64,000 nt of DNA from Corynebacterium tuberculostearicum. Lineage in GTDB: Bacteria; Actinomycetota; Actinomycetes; Mycobacteriales; Mycobacteriaceae. The stretch is taken from positions 930,001-994,000 of the forward strand of contig NZ_CP073092.1 in NCBI RefSeq assembly GCF_030506365.1, read 5' to 3'. The translations under genes and the position numbers were made by a program. A model generated the notes under the pieces. The model made no database searches. It had not been told where the DNA came from and saw only the letters and a list, made by a program, of their open reading frames with translations. How positions within the stretch are numbered: position 1 is the first letter of the stretch; every line of letters begins with the position of its first letter. Of the stretch, positions 40,643-50,143 are shown one piece after another.

Positions 40643-41836
40643 ATGAACAGTCCTAACCGCAATATGGCCATCGTTAAAGCTGTACGCCATTAAGGCCGCA
40701 GCCCGTCAAAGGTAGCTAAGCAATTTGGTATTTCCCGGCAGCGCGTCTATCAAATCCTTAACGCTTTCGACGCTGGTGGTGCCAAGGCTGTCGCGCCGAA
40801 ATCACGTGCCCCACACACCCATCCACAGGCCGTGCCAGATAGGTTGCGGGCAGAAATTGTTACTATCCGTCGTCAACTAACGCGTCATGGGCTTGATGCA
40901 GGACCGGAAACTATTGCCTTTCACCTTGAAAGAGACGGAAAACGCAGCCCATCTACGTCTACGATTCGACGCATCCTGGCCAAAGAGGGACTTATCAGCC
41001 CGGAGCCGAAAAAGAAGCCCAAAAGTTCATTTATCCGCTTTGAAGCAGCCATGCCCAATGAATGCTGGCAGGCAGACATCACCCATATCTTCCTAGCTGA
41101 TGGCACCAGGGTCGACGTCCTAGATTTCCTCGATGACCACTCCCGCTATCTCTTATCGATTACCGCTGCCAGCTCTTTTACAGGCCCACAAGTAGCTGCT
41201 GAGCTTACTCGATTGATAACAACCTATGGTCCGCCAGCATCGACGCTTACAGATAACGGGTTAGTCTTTACTGCCCGCTTAGCTGGGCGTAAAGGCGGGC
41301 GAAATGCTTTTGAAAAAGTCTTGAGTACGTACAAAATTCAGCAGAAAAACGGCCGCCCAGGCCACCCACAAACGCAAGGAAAAATTGAGAGATTCCACCA
41401 AACACTCAAAAAATGGATCACCGCCAGACCACCCGCGAAAACTATAGGTGAGCTGCAAGAACAACTAGATGAATTTCGCGACTACTACAACATTCACCGC
41501 CCTCACCGAGCGCTTGGCAGACGCAGCCCGCACCACAGCTACACGACAGGACCCAAAGCCAGCCCAAGTGATAATCCAAAGCAAGAATGGCGCACCAGAA
41601 ACGACATTGTCTGGGACAACGGCAAAGTCACCGTGCGCTACGCTGGCAAGCTTTTCCACCTAGGCATTGGCAGAGCCTTTAAACGACAAAAAGTCCTCAT
41701 GGTCATCGCCGACAATCACGTCATCACGTCACTAGCCGAAACCGGCGAAGTAATCACCGAGCACTACATCGACACAGCCCGCGACTATCAAAGGCCCTAC
41801 TGGAAACAAGGAGACCCACCCCAAGCCACAAAATAA
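40643..41836 (+). pseudogene. IS481-family transposase with in-frame early stop
   Basis: From ATG 40643 the frame encodes MNSPNRNMAIVKAVRH, then TAA at 40691-40693, then continues in the same frame with GRSPSKVAKQFGISRQRVYQ (the N-terminal helix-turn-helix) and the integrase core. DDE candidates lie in WQADITHIFLADG, TLTDNGLVFTAR and QTQGKIERFHQTLKKW. A single base change would explain the stop. A GTG at 40832 could start a 334-aa product without the helix-turn-helix. The insertion is therefore probably immobile by its own transposase. Confidence 0.85.
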
Positions 41837-41841
41837 AAGAA

Positions 41842-41882
41842 ACCGGCACCCCAGAACAAAAAGCAACTGGAATGCCGGTTTG
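41842..41882 (+). terminator. Terminator of the IS481 transposase gene
   Basis: AAACCGGCA and TGCCGGTTT form the stem with an inner CCCCAG/CTGG pairing. Confidence 0.6.
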
Positions 41883-41932
41883 TCAACGATGTCGCGACTC
41901 ATCTGTCAAACATGTCGCGACTCATGACACGG

Positions 41933-42005
41933 TGCCCCAGAGTGGATTCGAACCACCGACACCGGCTTTAGGAGAGCCGTGCTCTATCCCCTGAGCTACT
42001 GGGGC
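41933..42005 (-). tRNA. tRNA-Arg (anticodon CCT)
   Basis: Minus-strand cloverleaf: acceptor GCCCCAG/CTGGGGC, D arm GCTCAGGGGATAGAGC, anticodon arm CGGCT-CTCCTAA-AGCCG with anticodon CCT (reads AGG), T arm with TTCGAAT. Discriminator A; the CCA end is not encoded (CC then G). Its last bases belong to the right copy of the IS481 target duplication, so the gene itself stayed intact. Confidence 0.95.
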
Positions 42006-42075
42006 GGGGTTGCGTGTGCAACTTGGCTAATCATAGCAGTGGGGCAGGAGTGCCCCGAAATGGCTGGGGTGTGGG

Positions 42076-42357
42076 CTAGCTCTCGGCCAATTCCTTCTGC
42101 TTATTGCGAACGGAGGAGGCTGGTGGGTTGGTCTCGTGGGTGCCGTCGGAGTAGAGGACGGTGGGGATGATGCGGTTGCCGTCGTTGACGGATTCGATCC
42201 AGGCGTTGATGTCGTCGGTGTTGTCGCCTTCGACGTCGACAAGCGCGTATGGGGTTTCGGTGCGGTCCAGGTTCTTGATGAGCTTGGCGCAGAAGGGGCA
42301 CCAGTCGGCGTAGAAGATGGTGACGTCGGAATTGGTTTCGGGGGTTCGTACAGTCAT
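42076..42357 (-). CDS. mrx1: Mycoredoxin-type glutaredoxin
   Basis: A 93-aa glutaredoxin-like protein with the active site ADWCPFCAKL (CxxC) and the cis-Pro segment RIIPTVLYSDG. Mycoredoxins use mycothiol as electron donor to reduce mixed disulphides in actinobacteria. The place beside folA matches C. glutamicum mrx1. Met 42357 is the natural start, overlapping the folA stop by 1 nt. Confidence 0.88.
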   Translation of the reverse strand: MTVRTPETNSDVTIFYADWCPFCAKLIKNLDRTETPYALVDVEGDNTDDINAWIESVNDGNRIIPTVLYSDGTHETNPPASSVRNKQKELAES

Positions 42358-42887
42358 TAGGCTGCATCCTTTCGGTCGTAGGTTAAAAAGCGGTATTTGA
42401 TGGGAAGATCGCTGGCCTCTTGGTCCGGCAGCGCGAGGTGGCCTTTGTCGGAAGTAAGCCAATCGGTGCTGTGGGCGAGGCCGAATTCCTCGGGGATGTC
42501 GGGGGCGTAGATCGATTTATCGCCGTAGGTGCTACCGATATTAACGCCCATGAGGGTGACCTCAATGCGGTCCACCTGGTCCAAGGTGGCGGTGTAGATT
42601 TGGCCGCCGCCGATAACCCAGGCGTCGGAAAGCGAGGGCATTTCGGTGAGGACTTGGGCGCCGGCGGACCACTGGCCGGGAGTGCGGGAGGAGAGCACGT
42701 AGTTCTCGCGTCCGGGAAGCGGGCGGAACTTGGGGTTGAGGGACTCCCAGGTTTTCCGGCCCATAATGACCGGTGCGCCCATGGTTACGTCTTTAAAGTG
42801 CTTGAGATCCTCCGGCACGTGCCAGGGCATCTGCTCGCCATCGCCAATGATGCCGTCCAGGGACTGTGCCCAGATTGCGCCCAACAT
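42357..42887 (-). CDS. folA: Dihydrofolate reductase
   Basis: A 176-aa enzyme that reduces dihydrofolate with NADPH, regenerating folate after the ThyA reaction. Motifs: [32 protein letters not shown] (catalytic loop and acidic residue), VIMGRKTWESL (NADPH site) and AWVIGGGQIYTATL. It overlaps thyA by 1 nt and lies in the thyA-folA-mrx1 operon. Confidence 0.95.
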   Translation of the reverse strand: MLGAIWAQSLDGIIGDGEQMPWHVPEDLKHFKDVTMGAPVIMGRKTWESLNPKFRPLPGRENYVLSSRTPGQWSAGAQVLTEMPSLSDAWVIGGGQIYTATLDQVDRIEVTLMGVNIGSTYGDKSIYAPDIPEEFGLAHSTDWLTSDKGHLALPDQEASDLPIKYRFLTYDRKDAA

Positions 42888-43690
42888 TAGACGGACACCT
42901 GCGCCTTGATGGTGGGGTGGGGGTCGTAGCCTTCAATCTCAAAGTCGGCGAAGTCATAGGAGAACATGTCTTCCGCCTTGTGGAGGTTGAGCTGCGGGTA
43001 GGGGCGCGGCTCGCGGGACAGCTGCTCTTTGACCTGCTCCACGTGGTCGTTATAGATATGGCAATCGCCGCCGGTCCAGATGAGCTCGCCCACCTTGAGC
43101 CCGGCTTGCTGGGCAAACATGTGGGTCAGCGCCGCGTAGGAGGCGATATTGAAGGGAACGCCGAGGAACATATCGGCCGAGCGTTGATAGACCTGCATGG
43201 ACAAGGTGCCATCGGCCACGTAGAGCTGGAAGAGCAGGTGGCAGGGCATCAGCGCCATCTTGTCTAGCTCCGCGACGTTCCATGCAGAGACCAAGTTGCG
43301 GCGGGAATCCGGGTTATTCTTCAGAGTGTCGAGCGCCTGCTGGATCTGATCAATGTGCTGGCCGTCCGGGGTGGGCCAGGAGCGCCATTGCACGCCGTAG
43401 ACCGGCCCTAGCTCGCCATTGTCATCTGCCCACTCATTCCAGATGCGGACCTTGTTCTCCTGCAGGAACTTGATATTGGACTCGCCTTTGAGGAACCACA
43501 AAAGCTCGCCCAAGACTGCGTGGAAGTAAACCTTCTTGGTGGTCAGTAGCGGGAAAGATTCGGCCAGGTTGTAGCGCAGCTGCGCACCAAAGATAGAGCG
43601 CGTGCCGGTGCCGGTGCGATCGCCTTTGGGAGTGCCGGTCTCTAGGACCTTGTGCAGCAGATCCTCGTACGGGGTCTCAATCATGGGCAT
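42887..43690 (-). CDS. thyA: Thymidylate synthase
   Basis: A 267-aa enzyme that methylates dUMP to dTMP. The catalytic Cys is in [26 protein letters not shown] near the N-terminus and [29 protein letters not shown] and [10 protein letters not shown] are family segments. The longer frame up to 44035 runs into the upstream cysQ gene and is not real. The start is 43690 ([12 protein letters not shown]) or 43684. Confidence 0.96.
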   Translation of the reverse strand: MPMIETPYEDLLHKVLETGTPKGDRTGTGTRSIFGAQLRYNLAESFPLLTTKKVYFHAVLGELLWFLKGESNIKFLQENKVRIWNEWADDNGELGPVYGVQWRSWPTPDGQHIDQIQQALDTLKNNPDSRRNLVSAWNVAELDKMALMPCHLLFQLYVADGTLSMQVYQRSADMFLGVPFNIASYAALTHMFAQQAGLKVGELIWTGGDCHIYNDHVEQVKEQLSREPRPYPQLNLHKAEDMFSYDFADFEIEGYDPHPTIKAQVSV

Positions 43691-43694
43691 TAGT

Positions 43695-44453
43695 TTAGAA
43701 TCCGCCATGCTCCGCGGCAAAGGCCTGGGCATGCTCCAAGATTTCATCCTTGAGCTCGGGGCGGCAGATGAGGATATCCGGGATGAAGGTGTCCTCATTA
43801 TTGAAACGGATTTCGGAGCCATCGAGGCGGCAGCAATGCAGACCGGAGGCTTGGGCGACTCCCACCGGGGCGGCCTGATCCCACTCGTACTGGCCACCGG
43901 CGTGGATATAACCGTCATAATCGCCCAGCAGCACGTGCATGGCCTTGGCACCCGCGGAGCCGACGCCCACGATTTCATAGCCCATTTTCTCCGCAATGTA
44001 GTCGGCCACCTTGGGCGGGCGGTTGCGGGAGACAACGAACTTCTTAGACAGCGGGCCGGTGACCGCGCGAACGTCCGAGGACTTAAAAGTAACGCCGAGA
44101 TCCGGCAGGCCCACCGCCGCGTGGATGGGGATACCGTTTTCTACCAGGGCGATGTGTACCGCCCAGTCCTGGCGGCCGGTGGCAAATTCTCTGGTGCCGT
44201 CGAGCGGATCCACGATCCACACGCGGTCCTTCTTCAAACGGGCCAGGTCATCGGAGGCTTCCTCAGAGAGCATGCCGTCCTGGGGACGGTGCTGCTCGAG
44301 GACGCGGGCGATCCATTCTTGGGCGGCTTCATCGCCGGCGTCGCCAAGCGAAAGGCCCCGCAGCAGGCCCCCGTTGCGCACGCCTTTAAGGATCTCACCG
44401 CAGCCCTGGGCGAGGGAATTGGTCAGGCGGGAATCAGAAATCTCGACGGTCAT
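43695..44453 (-). CDS. cysQ: 3'(2'),5'-bisphosphate nucleotidase
   Basis: A 252-aa inositol monophosphatase-fold enzyme that removes the 3'-phosphate from PAP/PAPS. Metal-binding motifs [12 protein letters not shown] and [16 protein letters not shown] are clear, and the LSEEASDD segment supplies the third acidic site. Four bases before thyA on the same strand. [10 protein letters not shown] at 44453 is the chosen start. Confidence 0.9.
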   Translation of the reverse strand: MTVEISDSRLTNSLAQGCGEILKGVRNGGLLRGLSLGDAGDEAAQEWIARVLEQHRPQDGMLSEEASDDLARLKKDRVWIVDPLDGTREFATGRQDWAVHIALVENGIPIHAAVGLPDLGVTFKSSDVRAVTGPLSKKFVVSRNRPPKVADYIAEKMGYEIVGVGSAGAKAMHVLLGDYDGYIHAGGQYEWDQAAPVGVAQASGLHCCRLDGSEIRFNNEDTFIPDILICRPELKDEILEHAQAFAAEHGGF

Positions 44454-44488
44454 GGTGCCCACATTACAACGCGGACTAGAGTGTGGGC

Positions 44489-47400
44489 ATGCCAGAAAAC
44501 ATCCTCGACCGCTTCCGGCCCCAAGTAGCGCAGTGGTTTCGGGATGTATTTGCCGCCCCCACCGCCGTGCAGGCGCAGGCCTGGGAGAAGATTTCCCGCG
44601 GTGAGCACGCCCTTGTGGTGGCGCCTACCGGTTCCGGTAAGACGCTCGCCGCGTTCTTGTGGGCGCTGAATAATTTGGTCGAGCGCGAGGGCCAGCTGGC
44701 GCTGCCGGTGGGCTCAGGGACTGCTGGATCCGCCGCCGGGGTCAAGGTGCTGTATATCTCGCCGCTCAAGGCGCTGGGCGTGGACGTGGAAAATAACCTG
44801 CGTGCCCCGCTGACCGGCATCGCGCGCACCGCGGAGAACCTAGGGCTGGACGTGCCGGATATATCGGTGGGCGTGCGCTCGGGCGATACGCCATCTGCCG
44901 AGCGTGCCCGCCAGGTGCGCAAGCCGCCGGATATCTTGATTACCACCCCGGAGTCGGCCTACTTGATGCTGACCTCCAAGGCGGCGGGGATTTTGAAGAC
45001 GGTGGATACCGTCATTATCGATGAGATCCATGCCCTGGCCGGCACCAAGCGCGGCGTGCACCTAGCGCTGACCTTGGAGCGCCTGCAGCAGGTGGCGGGT
45101 AACTTCCAGCGCATTGGGCTTTCCGCCACCGTGCGGCCGCTGTCTGCGGTATCAAACTTCTTGGGCGGCAACCGGCCGGTGGAGATTGTGGCCCCGGATG
45201 CGGAAAAGAAGTGGCAGCTGGACGTGCACGTGCCCGTGGAGGATATGTCCGATCTTCCAACGCCGGAGCAAGGCTCCACCATCGGGGAGATGACCGTGGA
45301 TGATGCCATCGGCATTAGCGCGCCCTCCGTGGATGAATCCGCGCTGCCCACGGCCAAGTCCATCTGGCCGTATATCGAGGATGACCTCTATGCGGAGATC
45401 ATGGCGCACCGCTCCACGTTGGTATTTGTGAATTCCCGCCGCACCGCCGAGCGGCTGACCAGCCGGCTCAATGAGCTCTATGCGGCCGAGCACGATCCGG
45501 AATCGCTCTCGCCGGAGACTCGGCGCGACCCGGCCCAGCTGATGAAGCAGGTCGACGTCGCCGGCAAGGCCCCGGCCGTCATCGCCCGCGCCCACCACGG
45601 CTCGGTGTCCAAGGACGAGCGCGCGATGACAGAGACGATGCTGAAGGAGGGCACGCTCAAGGCCGTGGTGGCCACGAGCTCGCTGGAGCTGGGCATCGAT
45701 ATGGGTGCCGTGGAGCTGGTGGTGCAGGTGGAATCGCCGCCCTCGGTGGCCTCCGGCCTGCAGCGCGTGGGCCGCGCCGGGCACTTTGTGGGCGCGGTAT
45801 CGCACGGCTCCTTTTATCCCAAGCACCGCGCGGATCTAGTGCAGTCCACACTGACGGTAGCGCGCATGCGCGCCGGGCTCATTGAGGAGATGCATACCCC
45901 GCGCAACCCGCTGGACGTACTGGCGCAGCAGACGGTGGCGGCCGTGGCCGCAGCCGGGGACGATGGGCTCGATGCCGATGAGTGGTACGAGATGGTCCGC
46001 CGGGCTTGGCCCTACCGCGATCTGGCGCGCGAGGTCTATGACTCCGTGCTGGACCTGGTCAGCGGCGTGTACCCGTCCACGGACTTTGCCGAGCTCAAAC
46101 CCCGCGTGGTCTATGACCGTGTTTCTGGTGTGATGACCGCGCGGCCTGGTGCCCAGCGCGTGGCCGTGACCAGCGGCGGCACGATTCCGGATAGGGGCAT
46201 GTTCGGCGTATTCCTCTATACCGGCGCTGGTGAGGGCACCGCGGGCACGCCGCGCCGGGTGGGCGAGCTGGATGAAGAGATGGTTTACGAGTCCCGGGTG
46301 GGCGATGTCTTCACCTTGGGTGCGACCAGTTGGCGCATCGAGGACATCACGCGCGACCAGGTGCTGGTCACCCCCGCGCCGGGGCATACCGGCCGCCTGC
46401 CCTTTTGGAATGGCGATGGCGCGGGTCGCCCCTATGAGCTGGGCAAGGCACTGGGCGAGTACCGCCGCGAGGTCTTTAGCTCGCCGGAGACAATTGCGGA
46501 TGCCGACGATAATGCGCGTTCTAATATCGTGTCCTACCTGCAGGAGCAAAATGAGGCCACCGGTGTTATCCCGGATGAAAAGACACTGGTGCTCGAGCGC
46601 TTCCGCGATGAGCTGGGGGATTGGCGCGTGGTGCTGCATACCCCGTTTGGCCGGCCGGTGAACTCCGCGTGGGCGCTTGCGGTAGGCGCCCGGGTGGGCG
46701 AGCGCACCGGCATGGACCCGCAGGCGGTGGCCGGCGATGACGGCATCGTGCTGCGCCTGCCGGAGGCAGAATCCGAGCCCGATGGGGCCATCTTTGCCTT
46801 CGATGCCGATGAGATTGCCGATATCGTGGCCGAGCAAGTGGGCAATTCCGCGCTCTTTGCCTCCCGCTTCCGCGAGTGCGCGGCCCGCGCGCTGCTTTTG
46901 CCCAGGCGCAATCCCGGCAAGCGCGCGCCGTTGTGGCAGCAGCGCCAGCGCGCCGAGCAGCTTTTGGACGTCGCCCGCAAGTACCCGTCCTTTCCCATCA
47001 TCTTGGAGACGGTGCGCGAGTGCGTCCAAGACGTCTACGATGTGCCGGCGCTTACGGAGGTCATGCGGGAGCTGGGCCATCGCCGCATCCGCATCGCGGA
47101 GGTCACCATCGAGCAGCCTTCGCCCTTTGCCTCCTCGCTGCTGTTTAACTACACCGGTGCGTTCATGTACGAGGGCGATTCCCCGTTGGCGGAAAAGCGC
47201 GCGGCCGCTCTGGCCCTCGACCCAGCGCTTCTAGCCAAGCTGCTCGGCACGGTAGAGCTGCGCGAGCTGCTCGATCCAGAGATCATCGCCGAGGTCCATG
47301 CCCAGCTCCAGCGCACCGATCCCTCGCGCCGGGCTCGTACCACCGAGGAGGTTGCGGACCTGCTGCGCGTGCTCGGGCCGATCCCCGTCGACGAGTTGGG

Positions 47401-49288
47401 CGAGCACACCGACGTGCCGTTATCCGCCCTGGACAAGCTGGGCACGCGGATTATGCGCGTGCGCATTGGCGGGCGCGAGCACCTAGCCCAGGCACAGGAT
47501 GCACCCCTGCTTCGCGACGCCCTAGGTATCCCCATTCCTCCCGGCATCCCCGCCCAAGTGGCCACCATTTCCGATGCCTTGCCGCAGCTGGTCTCGCGCT
47601 GGGCGCGCACCCGCGGACCGTTTGTGCTGCGCGATCTCACCGAAGCCTTCGGCATATCTGTTTCCGCCGCGCATACCGTCCTCGGCGCGCTCGATGGGGT
47701 AGTAGAAGGCCGCTACCGACAGGGAGTGGAGGAGCAGGAGTACTGCGCCGCAGCGGTGCTCAAGACGATTCGCTCGCGCTCGCTCGCCGCAGCTAGGGCT
47801 GCCACCGAGCCGGTCTCAGGCGCTACCTTCGCCCGCTTCTTGCCGGAGTGGCATAGCATCGCCCCGGCCGGCAAGCGCCCGGCCTTGCGCGGTGCCGATG
47901 GCGTCTTTTCCGTCATCGAGCAGCTCGCCGGGGTGCGCCTGCCCGCCTCCGCGTGGGAATCGCTCATCCTGCCCGCCCGCGTGGGCGATTATTCTCCCAC
48001 CATGCTCGATGAGCTCACCTCCAACGGCGAGGTGCTCATCCTAGGCGCCGGCAAGGCCGGTGCGGCCGACCCCTGGATTATGCTGCTGCCCTCGGACTAT
48101 GCCGCCCAACTCGCCCCGGAAACCGATGCCGAAGGTGTCAGCATGCTGCAGCGCGCCATCCTCGATGTCCTCGGTCGCGGCGGTGGCTTCCTCTTTGCCG
48201 ATATCGCCGCCGAGGCCCCCGGCACCACCGAGGAGACCCGCGAGGCCCTCTGGGGGTTAGTGGAGATGGGCTTGGTAAGCCCCGATTCCTTCGCGCCGAT
48301 CCGCACCCGGCTGTCCTCCGGCGGCTCGCGCTCAGGCCGCACCGCGCACCGCTCGAAGCGCCGGCCTACCCGCTCGCGCCTGCGCATGGGGCGCACCTCC
48401 TTCGCCCAAGCGCAGAACGCCGCGGCGGCGCAGACCCCGCCCGATGTCATGGGCCGGTGGTCGCTCGCGGTACCAGCCGCCACCGATGCCACCTCCCGGT
48501 CCGTCGCCCATGGCGAGGCCTGGCTCGACCGCTACGGCGTGCTCACCCGCGGCTCCGTCGTGGCCGAGGACGTGCTCGGCGGTTTCGCGCTGGCCTATAA
48601 GGTGCTCTCCGGCTTCGAGGAATCTGGCAAAGCCATGCGCGGCTACGTCATCGACGGGCTCGGCGCCGCCCAATTTTCCACGCCCGCCATTATCGACCGC
48701 CTGCGCGGCTTGGCCGATTCCCCGGACGTGACCGGCTGGCCCTCTGGCGCCACCGAGCCCGAGACTTATGTCCTCGCCGCCTGCGACCCGGCCAACCCCT
48801 ACGGCGCGGCCCTGCCCTGGCCGCAGCGCGACGACGCCGACGGCAAGGCCACCGGCGGTCCCACGCGCTCGGCCGGTGCGCTGGTGGTGCTTATCGACGG
48901 CCTGCCCATCGCCCACCTCACCCGCGGCGGCAAAACCCTCACCACCTTTATCGAATCGCTGCCCGATGGCATCGACCCCGCCGAGTTCTATCCCCGCGTG
49001 GTTTCCGCGCTCACGGACATGGTGGCGAGGGGAGTGTTGTCCCCATTGGTCGTCGAAAAGTGCAATGGCAGCCCCATCCATAAGACCGAAGTGGCGGCCC
49101 ACCTGCGCGACGCCGGCGCCGGGATTACGCCGAAGGGCGTGCGCATCTCTGCTCGCGCAGCCGCCCCGCGCGCCCCACGCGCTGGGCGCCGCGCCAGCGA
49201 GGCCATCGAAGAACTCAGTTTTGATGACCCACCGCCCGTTCCGCGCAATAATGGTGGTTTCCGCCCGCGCGGCGGGTACCGCCGCTAA
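44489..49288 (+). CDS. lhr: ATP-dependent helicase Lhr (large helicase-related)
   Basis: A 1599-aa DNA helicase of the Lhr-core plus C-terminal extension type. Walker A VVAPTGSGKTLAAF (about residue 46), DEIH box VIIDEIHALAG, motif III GLSATVRP and motif VI GLQRVGRAGH are visible in the first 500 residues; winged-helix and Lhr-specific domains follow. The last 800 residues include the region typical of long Lhr proteins. It works in repair of DNA damage in mycobacteria. It is divergent from cysQ and ends 18 bases before nei2, suggesting a repair operon. Confidence 0.95.
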   Translation: MPENILDRFRPQVAQWFRDVFAAPTAVQAQAWEKISRGEHALVVAPTGSGKTLAAFLWALNNLVEREGQLALPVGSGTAGSAAGVKVLYISPLKALGVDVENNLRAPLTGIARTAENLGLDVPDISVGVRSGDTPSAERARQVRKPPDILITTPESAYLMLTSKAAGILKTVDTVIIDEIHALAGTKRGVHLALTLERLQQVAGNFQRIGLSATVRPLSAVSNFLGGNRPVEIVAPDAEKKWQLDVHVPVEDMSDLPTPEQGSTIGEMTVDDAIGISAPSVDESALPTAKSIWPYIEDDLYAEIMAHRSTLVFVNSRRTAERLTSRLNELYAAEHDPESLSPETRRDPAQLMKQVDVAGKAPAVIARAHHGSVSKDERAMTETMLKEGTLKAVVATSSLELGIDMGAVELVVQVESPPSVASGLQRVGRAGHFVGAVSHGSFYPKHRADLVQSTLTVARMRAGLIEEMHTPRNPLDVLAQQTVAAVAAAGDDGLDADEWYEMVRRAWPYRDLAREVYDSVLDLVSGVYPSTDFAELKPRVVYDRVSGVMTARPGAQRVAVTSGGTIPDRGMFGVFLYTGAGEGTAGTPRRVGELDEEMVYESRVGDVFTLGATSWRIEDITRDQVLVTPAPGHTGRLPFWNGDGAGRPYELGKALGEYRREVFSSPETIADADDNARSNIVSYLQEQNEATGVIPDEKTLVLERFRDELGDWRVVLHTPFGRPVNSAWALAVGARVGERTGMDPQAVAGDDGIVLRLPEAESEPDGAIFAFDADEIADIVAEQVGNSALFASRFRECAARALLLPRRNPGKRAPLWQQRQRAEQLLDVARKYPSFPIILETVRECVQDVYDVPALTEVMRELGHRRIRIAEVTIEQPSPFASSLLFNYTGAFMYEGDSPLAEKRAAALALDPALLAKLLGTVELRELLDPEIIAEVHAQLQRTDPSRRARTTEEVADLLRVLGPIPVDELGEHTDVPLSALDKLGTRIMRVRIGGREHLAQAQDAPLLRDALGIPIPPGIPAQVATISDALPQLVSRWARTRGPFVLRDLTEAFGISVSAAHTVLGALDGVVEGRYRQGVEEQEYCAAAVLKTIRSRSLAAARAATEPVSGATFARFLPEWHSIAPAGKRPALRGADGVFSVIEQLAGVRLPASAWESLILPARVGDYSPTMLDELTSNGEVLILGAGKAGAADPWIMLLPSDYAAQLAPETDAEGVSMLQRAILDVLGRGGGFLFADIAAEAPGTTEETREALWGLVEMGLVSPDSFAPIRTRLSSGGSRSGRTAHRSKRRPTRSRLRMGRTSFAQAQNAAAAQTPPDVMGRWSLAVPAATDATSRSVAHGEAWLDRYGVLTRGSVVAEDVLGGFALAYKVLSGFEESGKAMRGYVIDGLGAAQFSTPAIIDRLRGLADSPDVTGWPSGATEPETYVLAACDPANPYGAALPWPQRDDADGKATGGPTRSAGALVVLIDGLPIAHLTRGGKTLTTFIESLPDGIDPAEFYPRVVSALTDMVARGVLSPLVVEKCNGSPIHKTEVAAHLRDAGAGITPKGVRISARAAAPRAPRAGRRASEAIEELSFDDPPPVPRNNGGFRPRGGYRR

Positions 49289-49306
49289 AGATTCACAGGA
49301 GGTGTT

Positions 49307-50125
49307 ATGCCCGAAGGCGATTCCGTCCTGCAGCTATCCAACCGACTGCAGTTTATGGCCGGCCGCGAGGTCACCGGCTGCTCCGTTCGCGTGCCGCGCT
49401 ACGCCACCGTTCACCTCGATGGCATGGTGTGCGAGCGCGTCTGGCCCTACGGCAAGCACCTGTTCATGCAATTCGACCAGACCATCGTGCACACCCACCT
49501 CAAGATGGAGGGCACCTGGGCTATCCACTACGTAGGCGATCGCTGGCGCAAGCCCGGACATACCGCGCGCATCGTGCTGCAGCTAGCCAACTCCCCGCGC
49601 GATATCGAGGTCGTCGGCCACCAGCTGGGCTTCGTGGATATCTATCCCGCCGACCAGTACCATCAGCGCATCGCCCACCTTGGACCGGATATCCTCGACC
49701 CCGACTGGGACCGCGAGGAAGCACTGCGGCGGCTAAATAACCGTCCCCAACGCGCCATCGGCGCGGCGCTGCTCGACCAAAAGGTCGTCGCCGGCATCGG
49801 CAATGAATACCGCGCCGAGGCCTGTTTCCTAGCGGGGGTCCACCCGGCCACGCCAGTATCCGAGGTGGATACCGCCCGCATCCTCGACATCTCTCGGCGC
49901 ATCATGTGGGCTAATCGTTCCTCCCCGGTGCGCGTGACCACCGGCGTGCGCCGCGCCGGGGAGACCACCTATGTCTTCGGCCGCAATCGCAAGCGCTGCC
50001 GCCGCTGCGGCACGTTCATTATCAAGGGCGCGCTCGGCGGCGTGGACCAGGGTGGCGACGAAGGCGAACTCGAGCGCATCATCTGGTGGTGCCCGCATTG
50101 CCAGCCGCTTCACCGCTCGGCGTAG
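49307..50125 (+). CDS. nei2: Endonuclease VIII-like DNA glycosylase Nei2
   Basis: A 272-aa Fpg/Nei-family glycosylase. The N-terminal MPEGDSVLQL has PEGD (Nei2 type) in place of the PELPE of Fpg, with Pro2/Glu3 as catalytic residues. The helix-two-turn-helix has VVAGIGNEYRAEACF, and the zinc finger CRRCGTF ... WWCPHCQ is complete. It removes oxidised pyrimidines. Its AGGAGG ribosome-binding site follows the lhr stop. Confidence 0.93.
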   Translation: MPEGDSVLQLSNRLQFMAGREVTGCSVRVPRYATVHLDGMVCERVWPYGKHLFMQFDQTIVHTHLKMEGTWAIHYVGDRWRKPGHTARIVLQLANSPRDIEVVGHQLGFVDIYPADQYHQRIAHLGPDILDPDWDREEALRRLNNRPQRAIGAALLDQKVVAGIGNEYRAEACFLAGVHPATPVSEVDTARILDISRRIMWANRSSPVRVTTGVRRAGETTYVFGRNRKRCRRCGTFIIKGALGGVDQGGDEGELERIIWWCPHCQPLHRSA

Positions 50126-50143
50126 GCCGCTAAGGTGGGGGCT

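Larger units (their letters stand above)
40497..41929 (+). mobile_element. IS481-family insertion sequence
   Basis: A 1433-bp element with 27-bp terminal inverted repeats: TGTC at the tips and an almost identical inner part, GACAT(A/G)TTTGACAG. It is flanked by the 15-bp direct repeat CGGTGCCCCAGAGTG. Additional copies of the inner motif are arrayed inside both ends (near 40575 and 40630 on the left, near 41890 on the right). It carries one transposase gene, with an early stop, and an internal terminator at 41842-41882. Confidence 0.88.

Noticed and set aside
40328..40690. 120-aa ORF on the minus strand spanning the IS481 left end
   Set aside because: It crosses the target duplication, a palindromic terminator and the IS end, and has no recognisable motif; likely chance.
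43691..44035. Longer N-terminus for thymidylate synthase
   Set aside because: The extra 115 codons lie wholly inside cysQ on the same strand in another frame and have Ser/Pro/Arg-rich out-of-frame composition.
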